From Triplophysa rosa (taxonomy: Eukaryota > Chordata > Actinopteri > Cypriniformes > Nemacheilidae), in assembly GCF_024868665.1 (NCBI RefSeq), contig NC_079892.1, positions 1,940,785-2,004,784 of the forward strand: a stretch of DNA of 64,000 bases. Reading direction: 5' to 3'. Below the pieces are notes generated by a model. That model did not search any database. It worked only from the letters and a program-made list of their open reading frames with translations, and was not told the origin of the DNA. Positions 1 to 13,821 of the stretch are shown piece by piece. Position 1 is the stretch's first letter, and each line of letters opens with the position of its first letter. The position numbers and the translations under genes were made by a program.

Positions 1-1374
1 TGTGTATATCAGCAACTTGCATGGAGTCTGGAAGGCAGAAAAGTTTTTGACAGAACAGATCTGGGTCTGAGATGAGACGTGTGCGCTTCAATATTTCCCG
101 AAGGCGCAAATAAAAACTGGAATAAAAACAGAAAATGAGAAGCTTTCAGCAGAAATCCTGACTCGGGCGTTTTATTTCTGTTTGCTGGGGTGGTGATTGT
201 ACGAGAGTACAAACTGTCAATGCCACACACAGTTTCAGTTTTGAGCTTCCTGAGAACCAATTTAGTGTTTTAAAGAAAGGGCAGTTAACTACTTTCAATA
301 GTTCACAACAAAGCGAACTATATACTTATAAATTAATTACATTTACATGTGCTACATTAAAACACAAACGCAATGCAAATTACTCCGTGCGAGTTCTGAA
401 AAGTGTCGTAGAAGTAAAAGTAAAATGTGTTAATAGTCTTTAAAACCAGTAGAAAATGTGATTTGAATTATACCACTGTATTATTCACATTTTCCCAATT
501 TGAACTGTATTACCATGAAGTGTTTTGGTAATCAGCAGCGCAGCCAATCTTGATGGTAGGCGGGTCTTCCTATCGCTCGTCGGTTGACGCGTGGGTGGGC
601 TATTTCTTTCGCCTTGCCATGGGCCTGCTTTTCCGAAGGCTGGGGGAGTGTATCGAGTACAGAAATACTACGTAATACGTCCTAGTCGTTTTATGACAAG
701 TAGACCATGTTAAGCTTCACCCCTTTAAGTTTGGAGCTAGCGTTATATCCAACATTTTCTTCTATCGTTATTGATAAAGGTGTATCGTCGATCTATATCG
801 TTATCGTTTTATTGCCCAGCCCTAAAACATATTATCCCAAATATTTCCTGCTCGTTCTACATATTATTTATCTTTCAAAAGCAGTGTTTGTAACTTTATT
901 CAAAGTCACATCGGAAGAGTTTCGGCTGAAGGTTAGAAACAGTGAAATGATCTGCTTCCAAACACAAGCTTCGGCTGGATTCAAGGTTTAACAGAGTTCT
1001 CAAAGGAGGCACGCAGGGACAGTGAGAATATTTCTTCATCTGTCTCTGAAAATCTCCAGATAGTACAATTTTTATGCTTACACTAAAGATGATCTGGAGA
1101 AGTAGGGCAACCGTGGCAGACTGTAAATGCACAGAAGCAGAAACCAGCGAGCGTCAGTGTTTAAAATCAGACGTGACAATATCTGTTAAAGACAGAGACT
1201 GAAGCTTTAACTGTCATTCATAAAGATTTGTCATTTCTAGTTTTTCTAATGAAGATTCCTAAAAAGAAATGACACGCTGCAGCTTTAAAAGCCTTTAAAA
1301 GCCACTAAAATGTGATTAGCTATATTAATTGTGTTGATCACTGCTTAAACTCTCTCTTTCTTTCATTTTGTTTA
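1..1374. other. Gene-free stretch, no recognised content
   Basis: I see no exon-like reading frame with splice sites here. The short open frames have no recognisable domain and biased, low-complexity content. Composition is AT-rich, with a slightly GC-richer patch near 545-660. Confidence 0.5.
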
Positions 1375-1421
1375 TCCCTCTCTCTCTCCATCTCTTCATA
1401 CATCTCTCTCTCTTTTATTCA

Positions 1422-1456
<35 letters not shown>

Positions 1457-1493
1457 ATCCATCTATCCCGCTCTCTCTCTCTCTATCTTTTCA

Positions 1494-1530
<37 letters not shown>

Positions 1531-1560
1531 ATCCATCTATCCCTCTCTCTCTTTTATTCA

Positions 1561-1599
<39 letters not shown>

Positions 1600-1629
1600 A
1601 TCCATCTATCCCTCTCTCTCTTTTATTCA

Positions 1630-1666
<37 letters not shown>

Positions 1667-1705
1667 ATCCATCTATCCCTCTCTCTCTTTTATTCATACA
1701 TCTCC

Positions 1706-1737
<32 letters not shown>

Positions 1738-1930
1738 TCATCCATCTATCCCTCTCTCTCTTTTATTCATACATCTCTCTCTCTCTCTATCTTTTCATAC
1801 ATCTCTCTCTCTTTTATTCATACATATCTCTCTCTCTCTCTATCTTTTCATCCATCTCTCTCTCTTTTATTCATACATCTCTCTCTCTCTCTCTCTCTAT
1901 CTCTATCTTTTCATCCATCCCTCTCTCGTT
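1375..1930. repeat. CT-rich compound satellite (about 550 bp)
   Basis: Long (CT)n runs alternate with a recurring spacer of the form TTCATCCATCTATCC or TTTTATTCATCCATC. The higher-order unit is roughly 50-70 bp and occurs about nine times, with small variants (CATACATC in place of CATCCATC). The strand is almost purely pyrimidine from 1375 to 1930. The open frames over it encode only Ser/Leu/Phe/His/Ile-rich low-complexity sequence and are not genes. Confidence 0.95.
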
Positions 1931-2563
1931 TTTTTCCCCCCTTGAGTGCGCTGGCTTAAAAAAATAGACAAGTTATGCTCAGTGGTTGACACTTGATGAT
2001 GAGAAGACACGACATGACTCTCAGTGTACTGCATGTGAGAGAGGGAGATGAGAGGGGCGGACAAAAAGAAAGAGATACACGAACAGACTTACAGTCGAGT
2101 ACTCAATCAAGACTCCAGTCGTGAAACAAGCAGTTAAAAATCATCCCCTAACATCTCGCTTTAGTGTCATCAGACATCACGACACATCCCTCTGTATGAT
2201 CTTCATCAGCCCTGAACTGATCAACATACGTACACGTAAGCACTTATTCAACTGAGGTTACTGTCTAATTATCTGACTTTCAGCAAATCACTTATGACTA
2301 CTGAACGCTGACATTTCCATTCATATTCATCAGGTTTATACACAAATACACACATGTGCCAAGGCACCCCCCCACACACACACTGAGAGCTGAAGGATTA
2401 AGCGTGTGTGTATAATCCTGCAGGATTCTGACGCTCTCGTTTCACAAATGAATAAATAAATTTCCGCAGCATCGCTGTCTGTAATAAAGCATCGCTGTCT
2501 GCTTTTCTCTGCATTTATTTCACCAAACCTCACATGACATGATACAGTATCTGATGCTACAGT

Positions 2564-2631
2564 GAACACACACACACACACGCACACACGCACACACCTA
2601 CACGCACACAGGTACACACACGCACACACAC

Positions 2632-2663
<32 letters not shown>

Positions 2664-2728
2664 GTACGCACACACACACACACACGCACACACGCACACA
2701 CAAGTATACACACACACAAGACACACAC
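2564..2728. repeat. CA dinucleotide microsatellite
   Basis: A (CA)n tract interrupted by CG and TA steps (CACACGCACACA). The complementary strand reads as Cys/Val-rich open frames, which are artefacts of the repeat. Confidence 0.95.
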
Positions 2729-2793
2729 TTCATAAGGAACAAATGATGGAATAAATGTGATTTTGTAAGAAAGTATTCTTTCGTGTGTTTTTT

Positions 2794-3111
2794 GGTAACA
2801 CTTTACATTAAGGTGCTATAAGTTTACATTAGTAAATGCACTGGCGAACATTATTGAACATTTTAGTTTTTCAACATTTATTAATCCTTGTCAATGTTGG
2901 TTCATGTCAATGCAATTATTCATGTTAGTTCATGGTGCATTAACTGTGTTAAGTCACAATGTCAGGTTTTAATAATGCATTAGTAAATGATGAAATTAAC
3001 ATTAATTATTATTATTAATAAATGCTGTAGAAGTATTGTTCCTTGTTAGTTCATGTTAGCTAATGCATTAACTAATGGTTAACAAACAGCACCTTATTGT
3101 TAAGTATTACC
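2794..3111. mobile_element. Non-autonomous inverted-repeat DNA element (about 318 bp)
   Basis: The left arm begins GGTAACACTTTACATTAAGG and the right arm (3089-3111) is its imperfect reverse complement, ending in TAAGTATTACC. Between the arms are internal repeats of TTCATGTTAG and AACATT motifs and no coding capacity. The same terminal motif recurs near 63,609. The structure is that of a MITE. The superfamily is not determined. Confidence 0.75.
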
Positions 3112-6100
3112 ACTAAACATTGGGCCTAATTAAGATCTGAGTACAGCAGTATTGAAACTGTACACTTCTACTAATAGTACTTACTACATAAAGTATACTT
3201 AAAAATATACAGTAATGAAATAAAGTTAAAGTAAACTTATTTTCTTTGTAAATAAATGTGTTTGGCTTTAGACTTGCTTTGGTTTTACAGTTGGAATTCC
3301 AATTCTGTTCTATCCTACAAAGTAGCTTAATATAGTTTCTGATGGAGTTCTAGCAGGGTGCCCGAGTCTTGTCAAATCCCATCATTTCCACAGACAGCTG
3401 ACGGCCGCGGCTGAATTAAATGGCCTGACTATCTTGACTTTGAAAGCTCAAGCGTGTGGAATGAGGGCATGTTAGGACCCTCTGGGCCCAATGAGTCGTG
3501 CTCGGTGCCGGTTCTAGACTGATGGTTCCTCCTGAACGAGCTTCATCCATCAAATCTATTCAGTGTGTCGGCTAACCCTCCAATCTGCTCCCCGCCGGCC
3601 GCCTCAGCATCTCACCCATCTCTGTTTTCAACAAACTGCACTCTCAAGACTGGCCGTCCTCACATCACACGAATTAGCCATGTCGTAAAATCGTTCAATA
3701 TAGCCATGGGATTGCGTTTGTACCTCATGTTTGAGTAAGAATTTAAAGCGGTTACTGACTTACATTATGACAAACAGCAAATCATCTCACTCCAGACCTC
3801 CTTAAACATGTCCGTCCAGAGAAAGATGCCCATGTGTCCGTGCCAGAAGACCAGGCCAACGCAGACGGCCAACTTTTGCTTTCTCATGAGCCGGATTTGA
3901 TTCAGCCGCGGGGCAGGATGATGGAGAATGAAAGAGTTTAACCGAGAGAAATGTGAGTCTGAGCGGGAAGCAGCTGTGCGTCTCTCTCTCTGTTGGATTC
4001 GGCATCTAGAGTCATTACAGAGAGTACTGAAAACATGAAAGAGTTTGGCACACCGTGCAGACAGCTGGCCTGTAAACTCACTAGGAATTGCAAATGAACA
4101 CCATTCAATGGTCGACTTTTAAGTTCTGTTTACCTTGATTGAAAGCTTCCTGTATTATAAAAAAGAAAACCAAGAGGAGTGGCAACTTTAAAGATGCTAA
4201 AACAGTTTTGATATGGATTTTCAAACAAATCCCACAATTCCATTCGTGTTATTCTAAAGTTTTGATAATGATTATTTTCACATTTTAGAATAAATGCTTA
4301 AGAATGAATAATTGACCACAAACTCTGGACCGGCAATGTACATCGGTCACTCTCGAGGGCTCTTCGTTTCTTTGAACTCATAACTAGAGACGAAGTTTGC
4401 AACACAGAAAAGATGTTTGGCAGCTCCTAAAAGATACAAGAGCTGCTTTCCAAATGTTATCATCACTATGAAAACTTCCCCTCCGTGCTGTTCTGATAAG
4501 ATGTGTTTGGCAGGCGAGACACGCGAAGCCATCAGACGACGCTGGAGTTTAACAGAGGCCAAAACGTTCTGGCCTGCAATGTAGTAAAAAGTAGCTCTCG
4601 CATCATTTAGGAGACCCTCTATAATCCTGCCAAACAGCTTCAAAGTCATCGTTTTCATTTTTGCTCCAATTTCCAAAAAATGCTAAAGCCACAAGAGTGG
4701 ATTATGACCAGATAAAAACGAGATCTTGCCATCTCAATTATTTCTCATAGACATCAATGACATTACATGAACCTTTTGCTTAAATCTCATCTCGTCTCAG
4801 GTAATGTCAGAAATGTGTCTGTCATTAAAGTTTGAGAAGAGATGTCAACAATGTGTCAAACCGAGCTCAGATTTGTCTCGTCTGCAATCAAAAGTCGATA
4901 TTATCGAAGATCTCAATATCAACTCAAACATTTCTTCATTTCTCTACAATCTGCATTCATTAACACATCCATACTCTTCATGTGTCTCAACAATTACACT
5001 CATTCATTTTAGGAGAAACAACGGAGACTAAGTTGAGACGTAAATGAGACACAACCGAGAACACCATCAAATCTCCTGAGCTATAAAAGAACAAACTCTG
5101 AACATTTCCCTCTTGGTTCACATAAAGCTTTTCCGATGACATGTTTGAAGCATAAATGAAATAAACGTGCAAAAGGTTCTTAAAGGCCACAAACAAACAT
5201 CCAAAGCTAAAGATGAAAGCAAACATGGAAAAGTGAGGAAAAAATGCTTCATACTAAATGGGAACAGGTTTTACATAATTACAGAAACACTGAAGTGTGT
5301 CCACTAAGCAGTCGGGCATTAGGTTTGTGCCGCCGAACAATGATTAACTCGTGTGATGCAGAATATCAATTCCTTTTGAACATGCCCCCCCATCCCAGAT
5401 CATTACCGGCACGTCAGACGCTTTCCACACGTCCTCGCACAACTACAGCATCATCACATTTAAAACGCATTACAGCAGAAAAGGCTCAGGAGAACCGTGA
5501 GCGCTTGTGAATCCGACAGAGAAAACACGAAAGACGATCACGCAGGTCTGTGCTTCGCCGGTTTACGGCTCCCAATGAGGAGCGCTGGGATCCAAGCCGC
5601 ACTATACATCTGCACATCCACACCTTTCTTAAATAAGACATGTTTCATTCAACACTCGCATAAAGCATTCAAAAACCTTTTGGAAAGGTCTGCATCCTGA
5701 TGTTAAGAGCTTCAACATTTGACCAGATTCCTTGACCTTACTGACATGGCACGAAACGGCTTAAAAAATGATGTTGAATCGAGTGGCTGTGTTGTGAAAG
5801 GTCAAATATAAAGGGAGGTTGTGGATGTCTTATTTTCTAAGGACGGTGATGGCGTTCACCGTCCTACATCCCACCTCTCTCTTCTGTAGACAAGACAAAC
5901 TCTGGGACTTGTGCCTTTTCTTCTCAAAGTTCACAAATACAGTTCAAATCGCATGGATAACTTTTTGGATCAAAGTAAAAAGCGATTCATTTGTTGTCTT
6001 CATTCTGGCCTTTAGTCCCCAAGACTGCATTTTTATTCAAATGATGTATTTTGAAAATAAGTCCAATTCCCAAGTCAAGTCAATTTCATTTATATATATG

Positions 6101-9100
6101 TTTTAATTTCACTATGCCTAGGTCTTGGAAGAGAAAGACAGACCAATGGGAAAGTCTGTTAGATCTGTGGAAAAATTGTATGGCATTTGCCATGTAACCT
6201 TGTACAGATTCAGCTTTGTAACACGCACACGTGAGTTATTAAAAAGTCGGTGTTAATTGACACCGTTTTGTCATAAATTATTCCATAATGTTACATCTAA
6301 CCCCAAGGGTATGTTACAACTAACCCGGACTATGGGGTGAATTGTAACATTTCACTCCTCGTGTTTGAAACTAAACCATGCGTTAGTTTTCTGTTTGTGC
6401 TGCAAAGACAACAGCTGTGTCATTTAATAGCAGACACACTTGTAACTAGTTTGAATCGCATTTTGAATGCACTGGCTTAAAAGAACTCCAAGATTGATGC
6501 CACAGGAGCAGTGCGACGGTCAAATTTCAAAAGTAAATCGAATAAATATAGCAGAAAACTTTAAAGGACTCATCGGATGGGCACTTTCAACAAGTTGGTA
6601 TGATTTATTAGGGTCTTCATGAAATGTCTGGAACATATTTTGCTTAAAAACACTCAATGGCCGTGTAAACAAAACCCTTCTTGCCTCGTCAAAAACAGCC
6701 ATGCTCACAGCAACCCGTTTTGGTGCATGTCTCTTTAAATGATAATGAGTTACAGCGAACCCCACCCCCTTCCGTCCGGCGTGTCAACACAACACATGTG
6801 TAGTACTGCCATGGCAATGGTTTAGCTAAATGATGTTTCCTGAACTCCTCTGCGGTTAGTTTCGTTTTATGTCTCAAATCATTCGTCCGGAGACTAAAAA
6901 ATCCGTCACAGCAAACATCCCAATGCGCTCACGTTGTGCATGTATGCTTGCCTAAAATCCACGGAATGCGCACCTGCAGATCTCAGTGGAACTACGGGGA
7001 TTTTAGAGCTTGTCGTTGACAAGTTATAACGTTACACACACAACGTGAGTGCCGTGACAGATTTTTCAGATGTGACGGCTGCATACCCTCTCTCGGTGTT
7101 GGTTTGTTTATGTGTTTTAGGGGGCGGTGCTGCAGCCTATAATGGAGATTGAGGACACCTGGGCCCGGCGTCTTCTCTCCTAACAAAAGGAATGTCATCC
7201 TCTTCATTGGGAGCTCCTACCTTCCGCGCCTCGTTTTATGTTGTTGCTTTGTTTTTGTGTTGGACTATTCTTTGTCTATAAAATAAGTGTATTATAATTT
7301 TGGCTATAATTCCACGTACTTTCTTTTATTTTGTCACAACCCTCGTATCCTTCAAAGCACGATGGCTTTTTATTTATAACTTGTACCACGTCGATCTAAA
7401 AGAGCATGAAACAGGCGGATATAACAAATCATAGTTAGGCACTACTTAAAAGCGCTTTGATGAAGTTTTGGAAGATATTTTGCTCATTGATGTTTGTAAA
7501 TAACGTAATGTGAAATTGCATTGTTGTACTGTGGTAACAGTTACCCAGGTAGCTGATGCTTGACAGCCCTATTAATATTATATTAATTCATTTAAGTAGC
7601 CTAATTATTTTTTCTAAAAAGAGAGAGGACCACTGATGGCGAAGACGCTGAAATCGAAGGAAAAACTAAGGCGAGATTATGGTCTATACTGTTGTAGTGT
7701 TTAGTTACTGCTTTATATTTAATTTATTCGTTTATGTATTCTTCTGAATATATTCATTTATTCCTATTTTTGCGTTGTGACCTCGGAGTTTTCTTTCGGT
7801 CAATCTGCTTTCACGCTCAATTTTAGTATTTGAGAGAAAGGACATAAAACACAAGAAACATTAGACGACAATACACTCAGGAACGCTGCAGGCGGATCTG
7901 AAACGGCACGATACAAACTCTTATTTCATCTCATCACACATGACTGGCGGTGAAATGATGTGTCTTTTGTACCGAGAGAATCGTGATGCTTCAAAAGAGT
8001 TTCTAAACACACAGTCATGCTTTATTTCATATCAGCCGCTTTTTCTTTAGAACGAATAGCAATTTATTTACATTAGGGCCCTGCTAATAAATAAAATATT
8101 TAATCAACAGATGTTATAACCTTACTGACATTTAAGATGAAATGGAACGATATAAACATCTCGCTGGAGAAAGGAAACGCGCAGAATACCAGAAGCAGCT
8201 TTCAGTGTTTTGTGCCGCAGGGGAGAAACTCTGAGATTTAATGAGGAAGAAAAAGAGGAAGGAAGGATTAAAAGAGAGATAAAGCTTTAAACTTTAAAGA
8301 CACTTTAGCTTCATTTCTCTGCAGGAAAGAAGCAAATTATGCACACTGTGTTTAATAGATGTTTCAAAAGTGCCATAGAACTTTATGTATTTTTTAGTTC
8401 ATTCTGGACAAGTTTAAATGAATCTCTTATATTTTGCTGTTCAAGTCAAACTCAAAATCAATAATGTGAGCACATTCAACACAAAACAAGGACATCATAT
8501 TTAAAGTAGCCTAATAATAGAATAATAACTTGGAGTCCCGTGTCTGTGCGCCTGCCCGTGTCAGCAAATCCCGACTGAGAGTCAAATCTCTTCTTAACTT
8601 CAAACATGCTGCCTAAAAAAAGTGCACACTAAGCGTTCTGCTGCAGTCTAAAACAGGAGATTATTCATGTATTCTGCTGGAAAATACATAACAAAGCAAT
8701 CTACTGCTGACCTGCTAGAAAAAGGTAAATAAAATCATACAAGAAACACAGATCGGACTAAAGGTGGTGATTGTCAGCCGTTACTCTGTCAGTCAGCTAC
8801 TCTGACAACCGTAACCGATGATTTTGACTTACAAATGACACCGCAGGTTGAGTTGTTTGGTCAGGTCTTGGAAGGTGGAAGAAATTGAACAGCATAGAAC
8901 AGTGGTTCTAAAACTGTGGTTCGCGTACCACTAGTGGTACTTGAAGAGACCCCTAGTGGTAGGTGACACCAGGTGCGGATTAACGCACAGGCTGCAGCCT
9001 AGGGGCCCCACCTGTTTAGGGGCCTCTGATTGGCAAGATTTTTATTTTAAACGTACTTCAGAAGGAACTAAAAAATAGACCCTCATTGGCCCATAAGAAA

Positions 9101-9489
9101 TAAAATAAAAAATAAGCCAGTGATTGGATAGATGTGACATTTGGGTCACATCTGTCCAATCAGCTGCAGATGAAAATCATTTTCATTTACGTCACTGTCT
9201 TTGCTAGACGGCAGAGCGGCAAAATGTCCGAAAGACAGTACAATAGTAGAGCACAAAACCGGAAAATACAAAGGATAAAAGAACAACGTGACTAAGATAG
9301 CAGGAGGAGGACTGGCAGCTCACATCGGCTAACATCGGTGCTGCGGTTGAAACAACTGTTGCAGCAGTTAGCTCATCATGTCATCGGTAATATTTCAGGG
9401 AGATATTCCACAATGACACGCATATTATACATGTTGGTTTTTAATTATGGCTTTGTTTTATACACAGTGTATGTAATGCACAGTGGTTT
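3112..9489. other. Gene-free stretch with scattered repeats
   Basis: No confident exon was found. Contents include AT-rich sequence, a GC-richer patch at about 3360-3660, one copy of a dispersed repeat (4735-5035), and near 8905-9030 a fragment resembling the end of a hAT-type element (GTGGTTCTAAAACTGTGGTT). On the minus strand at about 3790-3930 a short hydrophobic open frame was considered and not accepted. Confidence 0.5.
4735..5035. repeat. Dispersed repeat family, copy 1
   Basis: This about 300-bp segment shares ordered blocks with 14,190-14,415, 37,950-38,030 and 44,400-44,690. The blocks are a GAAGAGATGTCA-like motif, GAGCTCAGATTTGTC, a TGCAATCAAAAGT-like motif and GAAGATCTCAATATSAACTC. 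No terminal repeats or coding region can be seen. The family is unclassified. Confidence 0.7.
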
Positions 9490-9750
9490 GTGTCTCAAGT
9501 CAAGTCAAGTCAACTTTATTTACAGTATATAGCGCTTTTTACAATTTTTATTGTTACAAAGCAGCTGTACATAAAACATATTGACTATAAGCAAAATATT
9601 TTAAAGCACACATTTAAGATAAGGGAGAGAGAAACACAGTTTAAATATGAAACTGACTATAAATTCCTATATTTAATATTAAGTAAAACTTTAAAATAAA
9701 TAAAGCAGCCCCCCGGCCAGGCAAACAGTGCAAAACAGTGTAACAGTGCA
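9490..9750. repeat. Interspersed repeat fragment with CAAGT tandem start
   Basis: It starts with tandem TCAAG units (TCAAGTCAAGTCAAGTCAAC) followed by TTTATTTACAGTATATAGCGCTTTTTAC, here given as two pieces: the TTTATTTACAG block and the ATATAGCGCTTTTT block. This arrangement is a familiar dispersed repeat in cyprinid genomes. A second element with the terminal motif GGGGCCGTTCATATTTCGCG begins directly after it at about 9,771. No intact coding sequence is present. Confidence 0.6.
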
Positions 9751-12700
9751 AGATCCACCGAGGTGTTTTTAGGGGCCGTTCATATTTCGCGTATACTTGT
9801 ATAAAACAGGAGCTTGCGCTCTCGTGGTGTTTGCCGTTGCAATGCAAAGTAACCAGTAATGTAGAGGAAACACTGTAGTATTTGATGTGTGTGTATCCGA
9901 GTGAGATTGTTCTGACGTGTTCTGACGCCACTCGCAGCGTTGGTTTGTGTTGCACAGATTCTATCGAACCCTGGTGCGTTTGTGCTCCATACAAAGGAAC
10001 TGATAAAAATACACATTGTATTTAATTTCTTCATAAAACATTTTTGTATGGAAAATCTGACATTAAATTAAATGAGTTGTATTGATTTATTACAAGAAAG
10101 AGTGGCCGATTTACCAAGATATTAATTCTGAACTACGTAACTTTAAAAAAATTTACATTTTGAATGTTAATGACACTTATCAAAACACTCACATTAAACA
10201 GTATTTATTTTAGATTTATGTTTGCAGAGGACGCATGCGCGTGCACACATGCTAATTTTCTGCATCTGGTTGGTGTAACTACATTAAACAGCCTTCAGGT
10301 CTCAGCACCACCAAACTAATTCACTTTTAGAGACAATATACAGATGAAAAACAAGCGTGAGATCTTCAAAACCACAATATCAGATTAAAACATTAAGCCT
10401 ATGGATCTGAAACATCGCGAATCGCTTGTAAACAGGAAGCCAAACGGTAAATTAATTTGGTGTGAAGATGCAACAAAACATTTTTTAATGAAATGACACA
10501 TCACACAGAAAGGAATCTGTCATGGCTTTTGCGAAAGGTTTATTACATTGCGATATCATGCGACTGAAAGTGATAATCTTATTTTGTGCAAACGTATCGA
10601 CACTTTTGGTGTCGCTTTGTTTGAATGGAACGAGGTTCATCTGACCAGATAAGACAAGCAGAGGTCAAACTCAAACTGTATCACATCAACGCCGATCTAC
10701 TGCGCCATATAACCGTCATGACATTTCCATCCCAAATGAGAGAACATTCACCGTCTGCGGTAAAGCAGCTATCAGAGCCGGTCGTCGGACAGAGAGAGAC
10801 AAAGCTTTGTCAAACCTGTCCTTTCTCAAAAACTCTTTTCTGACCAGACTTTGGAGGAGCACGGCATCCTTCTTGTGATCTCATAAATTTGATTCTCAGA
10901 TCTCCAAAAATTCAGTTACACAAGTTACGGAGTTCACTCTATTGTTGGTTCATATTTTCAAAGCATATTGTCTACGAGACACAACAGAAACACAAGTTCT
11001 GAACCTGCACTGATGCACAACATGCTCGCCTCGCCGAAGACATCTTTCCTCAACAAGAAACGGAACAATTTACCTTCCAGGAAGTGTTGTTTCCTCCGTT
11101 CGGTAGTCCATTTTTCTCCCATGTTGTGTCTCAGCTGCAAGAGTCTGAACTTCTGATTCTCTGAACAACAGATCGTGACCTGCATTCACATCAGACAGTT
11201 ACTTCTGCTACTGAGTATAAAGTCAAAGAGAATTTGTCTTTTAGCTGTCTAGACACTGTCCTTAAAAAACAAAAAACAAAAAACAAACATTTTCAACCAC
11301 AAAACTTCAGCGAGCCCCAAAAACATCAGAATGCTTAAAGTCCCAGTGAAATAAAAAATGACAATGCCTATATTTCCATGAAATATTGTAGCGTTTATTG
11401 TAAATAGTTTATCAATGTGGGTCATTCTCTTTTTAAAATTCGTTTGCCCTCATAATCTTGAAAATGCACTTCCTTCCTGTAATGACTATCCATCTTGAAT
11501 GACGCATCCGTTAACTCCTCCCCTGTCAGTCTGCTGCCAGTTCCATTTCAAAATGCAACGGTTATCTTACACATCCACTCAAATTGCAGAGAAAGATGAA
11601 AGCCACGGCCACTATTTTGCTCATTAAAAAATCCATTTCACTCGGAAATGCGTCAAAATACGGAAGTAAAAACGATCGCAACTTCTGGTTCACTTGGACT
11701 TTAAACTTTCTTTAAGAACATTTCTGGCACCATGAAGTATTTTCATCAAAACAAAGACACTATCTATTTCAAACCTACCAGAATTACATCTGAAAAAGAC
11801 ACAAACAATATTTAGACAGGGGGTTATGAACCTCATCTCATGGGAATCGCATGTTCTGATCTGAAACATCCAAACGCACAAAACAAAATCTTTCAAACAC
11901 CCGACAGCAGCTTATTCTAGACACGCCATCAATCACAGCCCGCTGAAATAGAAATATCCCAAAATAATCTTCTGTACTAAAAGAATTGACGTGCGCTTTT
12001 CAAACACATCTAAATTTAGACTAGCACAGCCCACTCTTATCTTATTTTATCCACAAAACCCACGTCTTTATTGCGGAGGTATAAAAACGGAGCTTTAATC
12101 GTTGTCTAAATCCAATCTTATTAACCTCAATGTTTCTAAAGTAAAAAGATCTGATCTACATGACAATAGTTAATATAATGTTAAGATTGACAGTTTTGTA
12201 AGCATGTTACCTGTGCAAAACCCACCGCAATGAAGATAAGATGATTGTGTGCGGTTGCTAGGGTGGTCTGAATAGTTGCTAGGTGGTTTACTAGCCCAAG
12301 TCAAGAGAGGTCGCAAAGTCTGGATGTCACTTGATGTGGCGTGGGTCCCTCCAGCAATGTCAGTCACCTTAAAACCAAAGTCTGTTAAATGGAGAAGCAC
12401 AATGTAATTCAAGAGATTATTCTTTGAAAATCTAATTTTATTATTTTACATACTTCAAGTAGACTTTTCCCCACTGATTTTTACTAGAAACCAAAACCAA
12501 AACCAAAATTACAGATTGAGAAAACTGCGGTTAAGTTATACACAAACGTTTCACTGTGGGGTTTTGAACGACCCCAAACTCTTCAGTAAAATCAACATTA
12601 ATATTGGAGATCTTCTTGACTTGGAGACACAATAAGATCTGCTCTTAAGAAAACAGGGAAAAAAAGCATTTAAAATGAACATTTTTGCTTTCTGGAGGAA

Positions 12701-13009
12701 CATCATGAAAAAAATTGGCAAGTGGTCTGTCCCTACGGGGACTTGAACATCTGGCAATAGAGAACATGGCTGAAGAATTATGAGTTTCTCTCTGCGAGAC
12801 CGAGGGAGCATTTAACATCTGCGGTGAGGAACAAACCCGATGAACATAATGATAAATTCAGTTTGTCAACAGTCCTCTAAAACGTGAACACGTGACATGA
12901 GACAAACTCCAGCAAATGACGTTTAATTTAGTTTAAATTCGAACATTATTTTCACTTCTCAAATGAAATTTAGTTTTAGTTTAGAAAGACACGGCTGACA
13001 TCTCCTGTG
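9751..13009. other. Gene-free stretch
   Basis: No recognisable exon. It contains a probable inverted-repeat element end at about 9,771 (related motifs appear near 35,945 and, inverted, at 60,725), ordinary AT-rich sequence and A-rich tracts (about 11,265-11,290). The open frames are short and resemble nothing I recognise. Confidence 0.45.
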
Positions 13010-13205
13010 AGGTCAGCGTGGAGCCGGCTCTCCTCTGATCTAATTGAGCGCTTCAATTGGATTAAAAGCATGTTTGTCTGAGCTAAACACATGTAAACAG
13101 GAGACGCAGTGAGGACTATTAGCGCAGATTATTGTCGTATTAGTGCATTAATTTGTTTTCCATGGGAAATCTGTGCGCTGTAACAAGAGACTTAATGTGG
13201 AAGAA
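13010..13205. promoter_or_regulatory. Candidate conserved non-coding element
   Basis: High-complexity sequence without repeats carries a cluster of homeodomain-type cores: TAATTGAG, CAATTGGATTAAAA and CATTAATTTG. It is set in otherwise repeat-rich, AT-rich DNA. It has no open frame and no splice signals. The call rests on texture and motif clustering only. Alignment to other fish genomes would decide. Confidence 0.25.
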
Positions 13206-13821
13206 CCACTGACTTATGTCTGTATCATCCGCCTGCAACAGAGAGAGAGGTTTTGATACATGCGCTCGATTTGTTTCGAGTTTAAGCAGATTGATATGTG
13301 GTCTAAGATGAGGTTTGATGCATGGATTTCATATTTGCTCACAGCCACAAAAGCATAAAGTCAAATTAGACTGAATGTAAATACATCTCAAAGAGACATT
13401 TCACTTCCTGTTCTGTTTAAAGCTTTAAGAAATACATAACTACATTATGTAAAATAAAATAAACAAATACATCCGAGTATTGTATTCATTTAGACAAATC
13501 ATAATTAATATATCGACTAAAAAAGATTTAAGCACTAAGACGCTAAGGTTTCTCATCTTGAGATATTCACTAGAAATCATGTTTCTCAAACAATTCTCAT
13601 GACATTTTTCCACGACTTGAACTTTGCTGTGCACATCTGTCTACACCACCCTACTGTTGTGTAACCCATGTTTGTCCTAAAAGAATTCATTGGAAAGGTT
13701 TCAAACTGAGTTCATATCGAGATATCTGACTTGGTTCTGAACACATCTGAGATGTTGTTGGGATCTCTTCTAAAGCTCACGGAGACAGTGAGTGAGATGA
13801 CTGGAGTCTGGACAAACATCT

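Noticed and set aside
1312..1967. Two long overlapping Ser/Leu/Phe-rich open frames
   Set aside because: They translate the CT satellite and are low-complexity in every frame.
2336..2742. Cys/Val-rich open frames
   Set aside because: They translate the CA microsatellite and its surroundings.
3790..3930. Minus-strand hydrophobic frame LAVCVGLVFWHGHMGIFLWT that looks like a membrane-protein exon
   Set aside because: No convincing acceptor or donor flanks it, the frame is short, and I recognise no family. Kept as chance unless a protein search hits.
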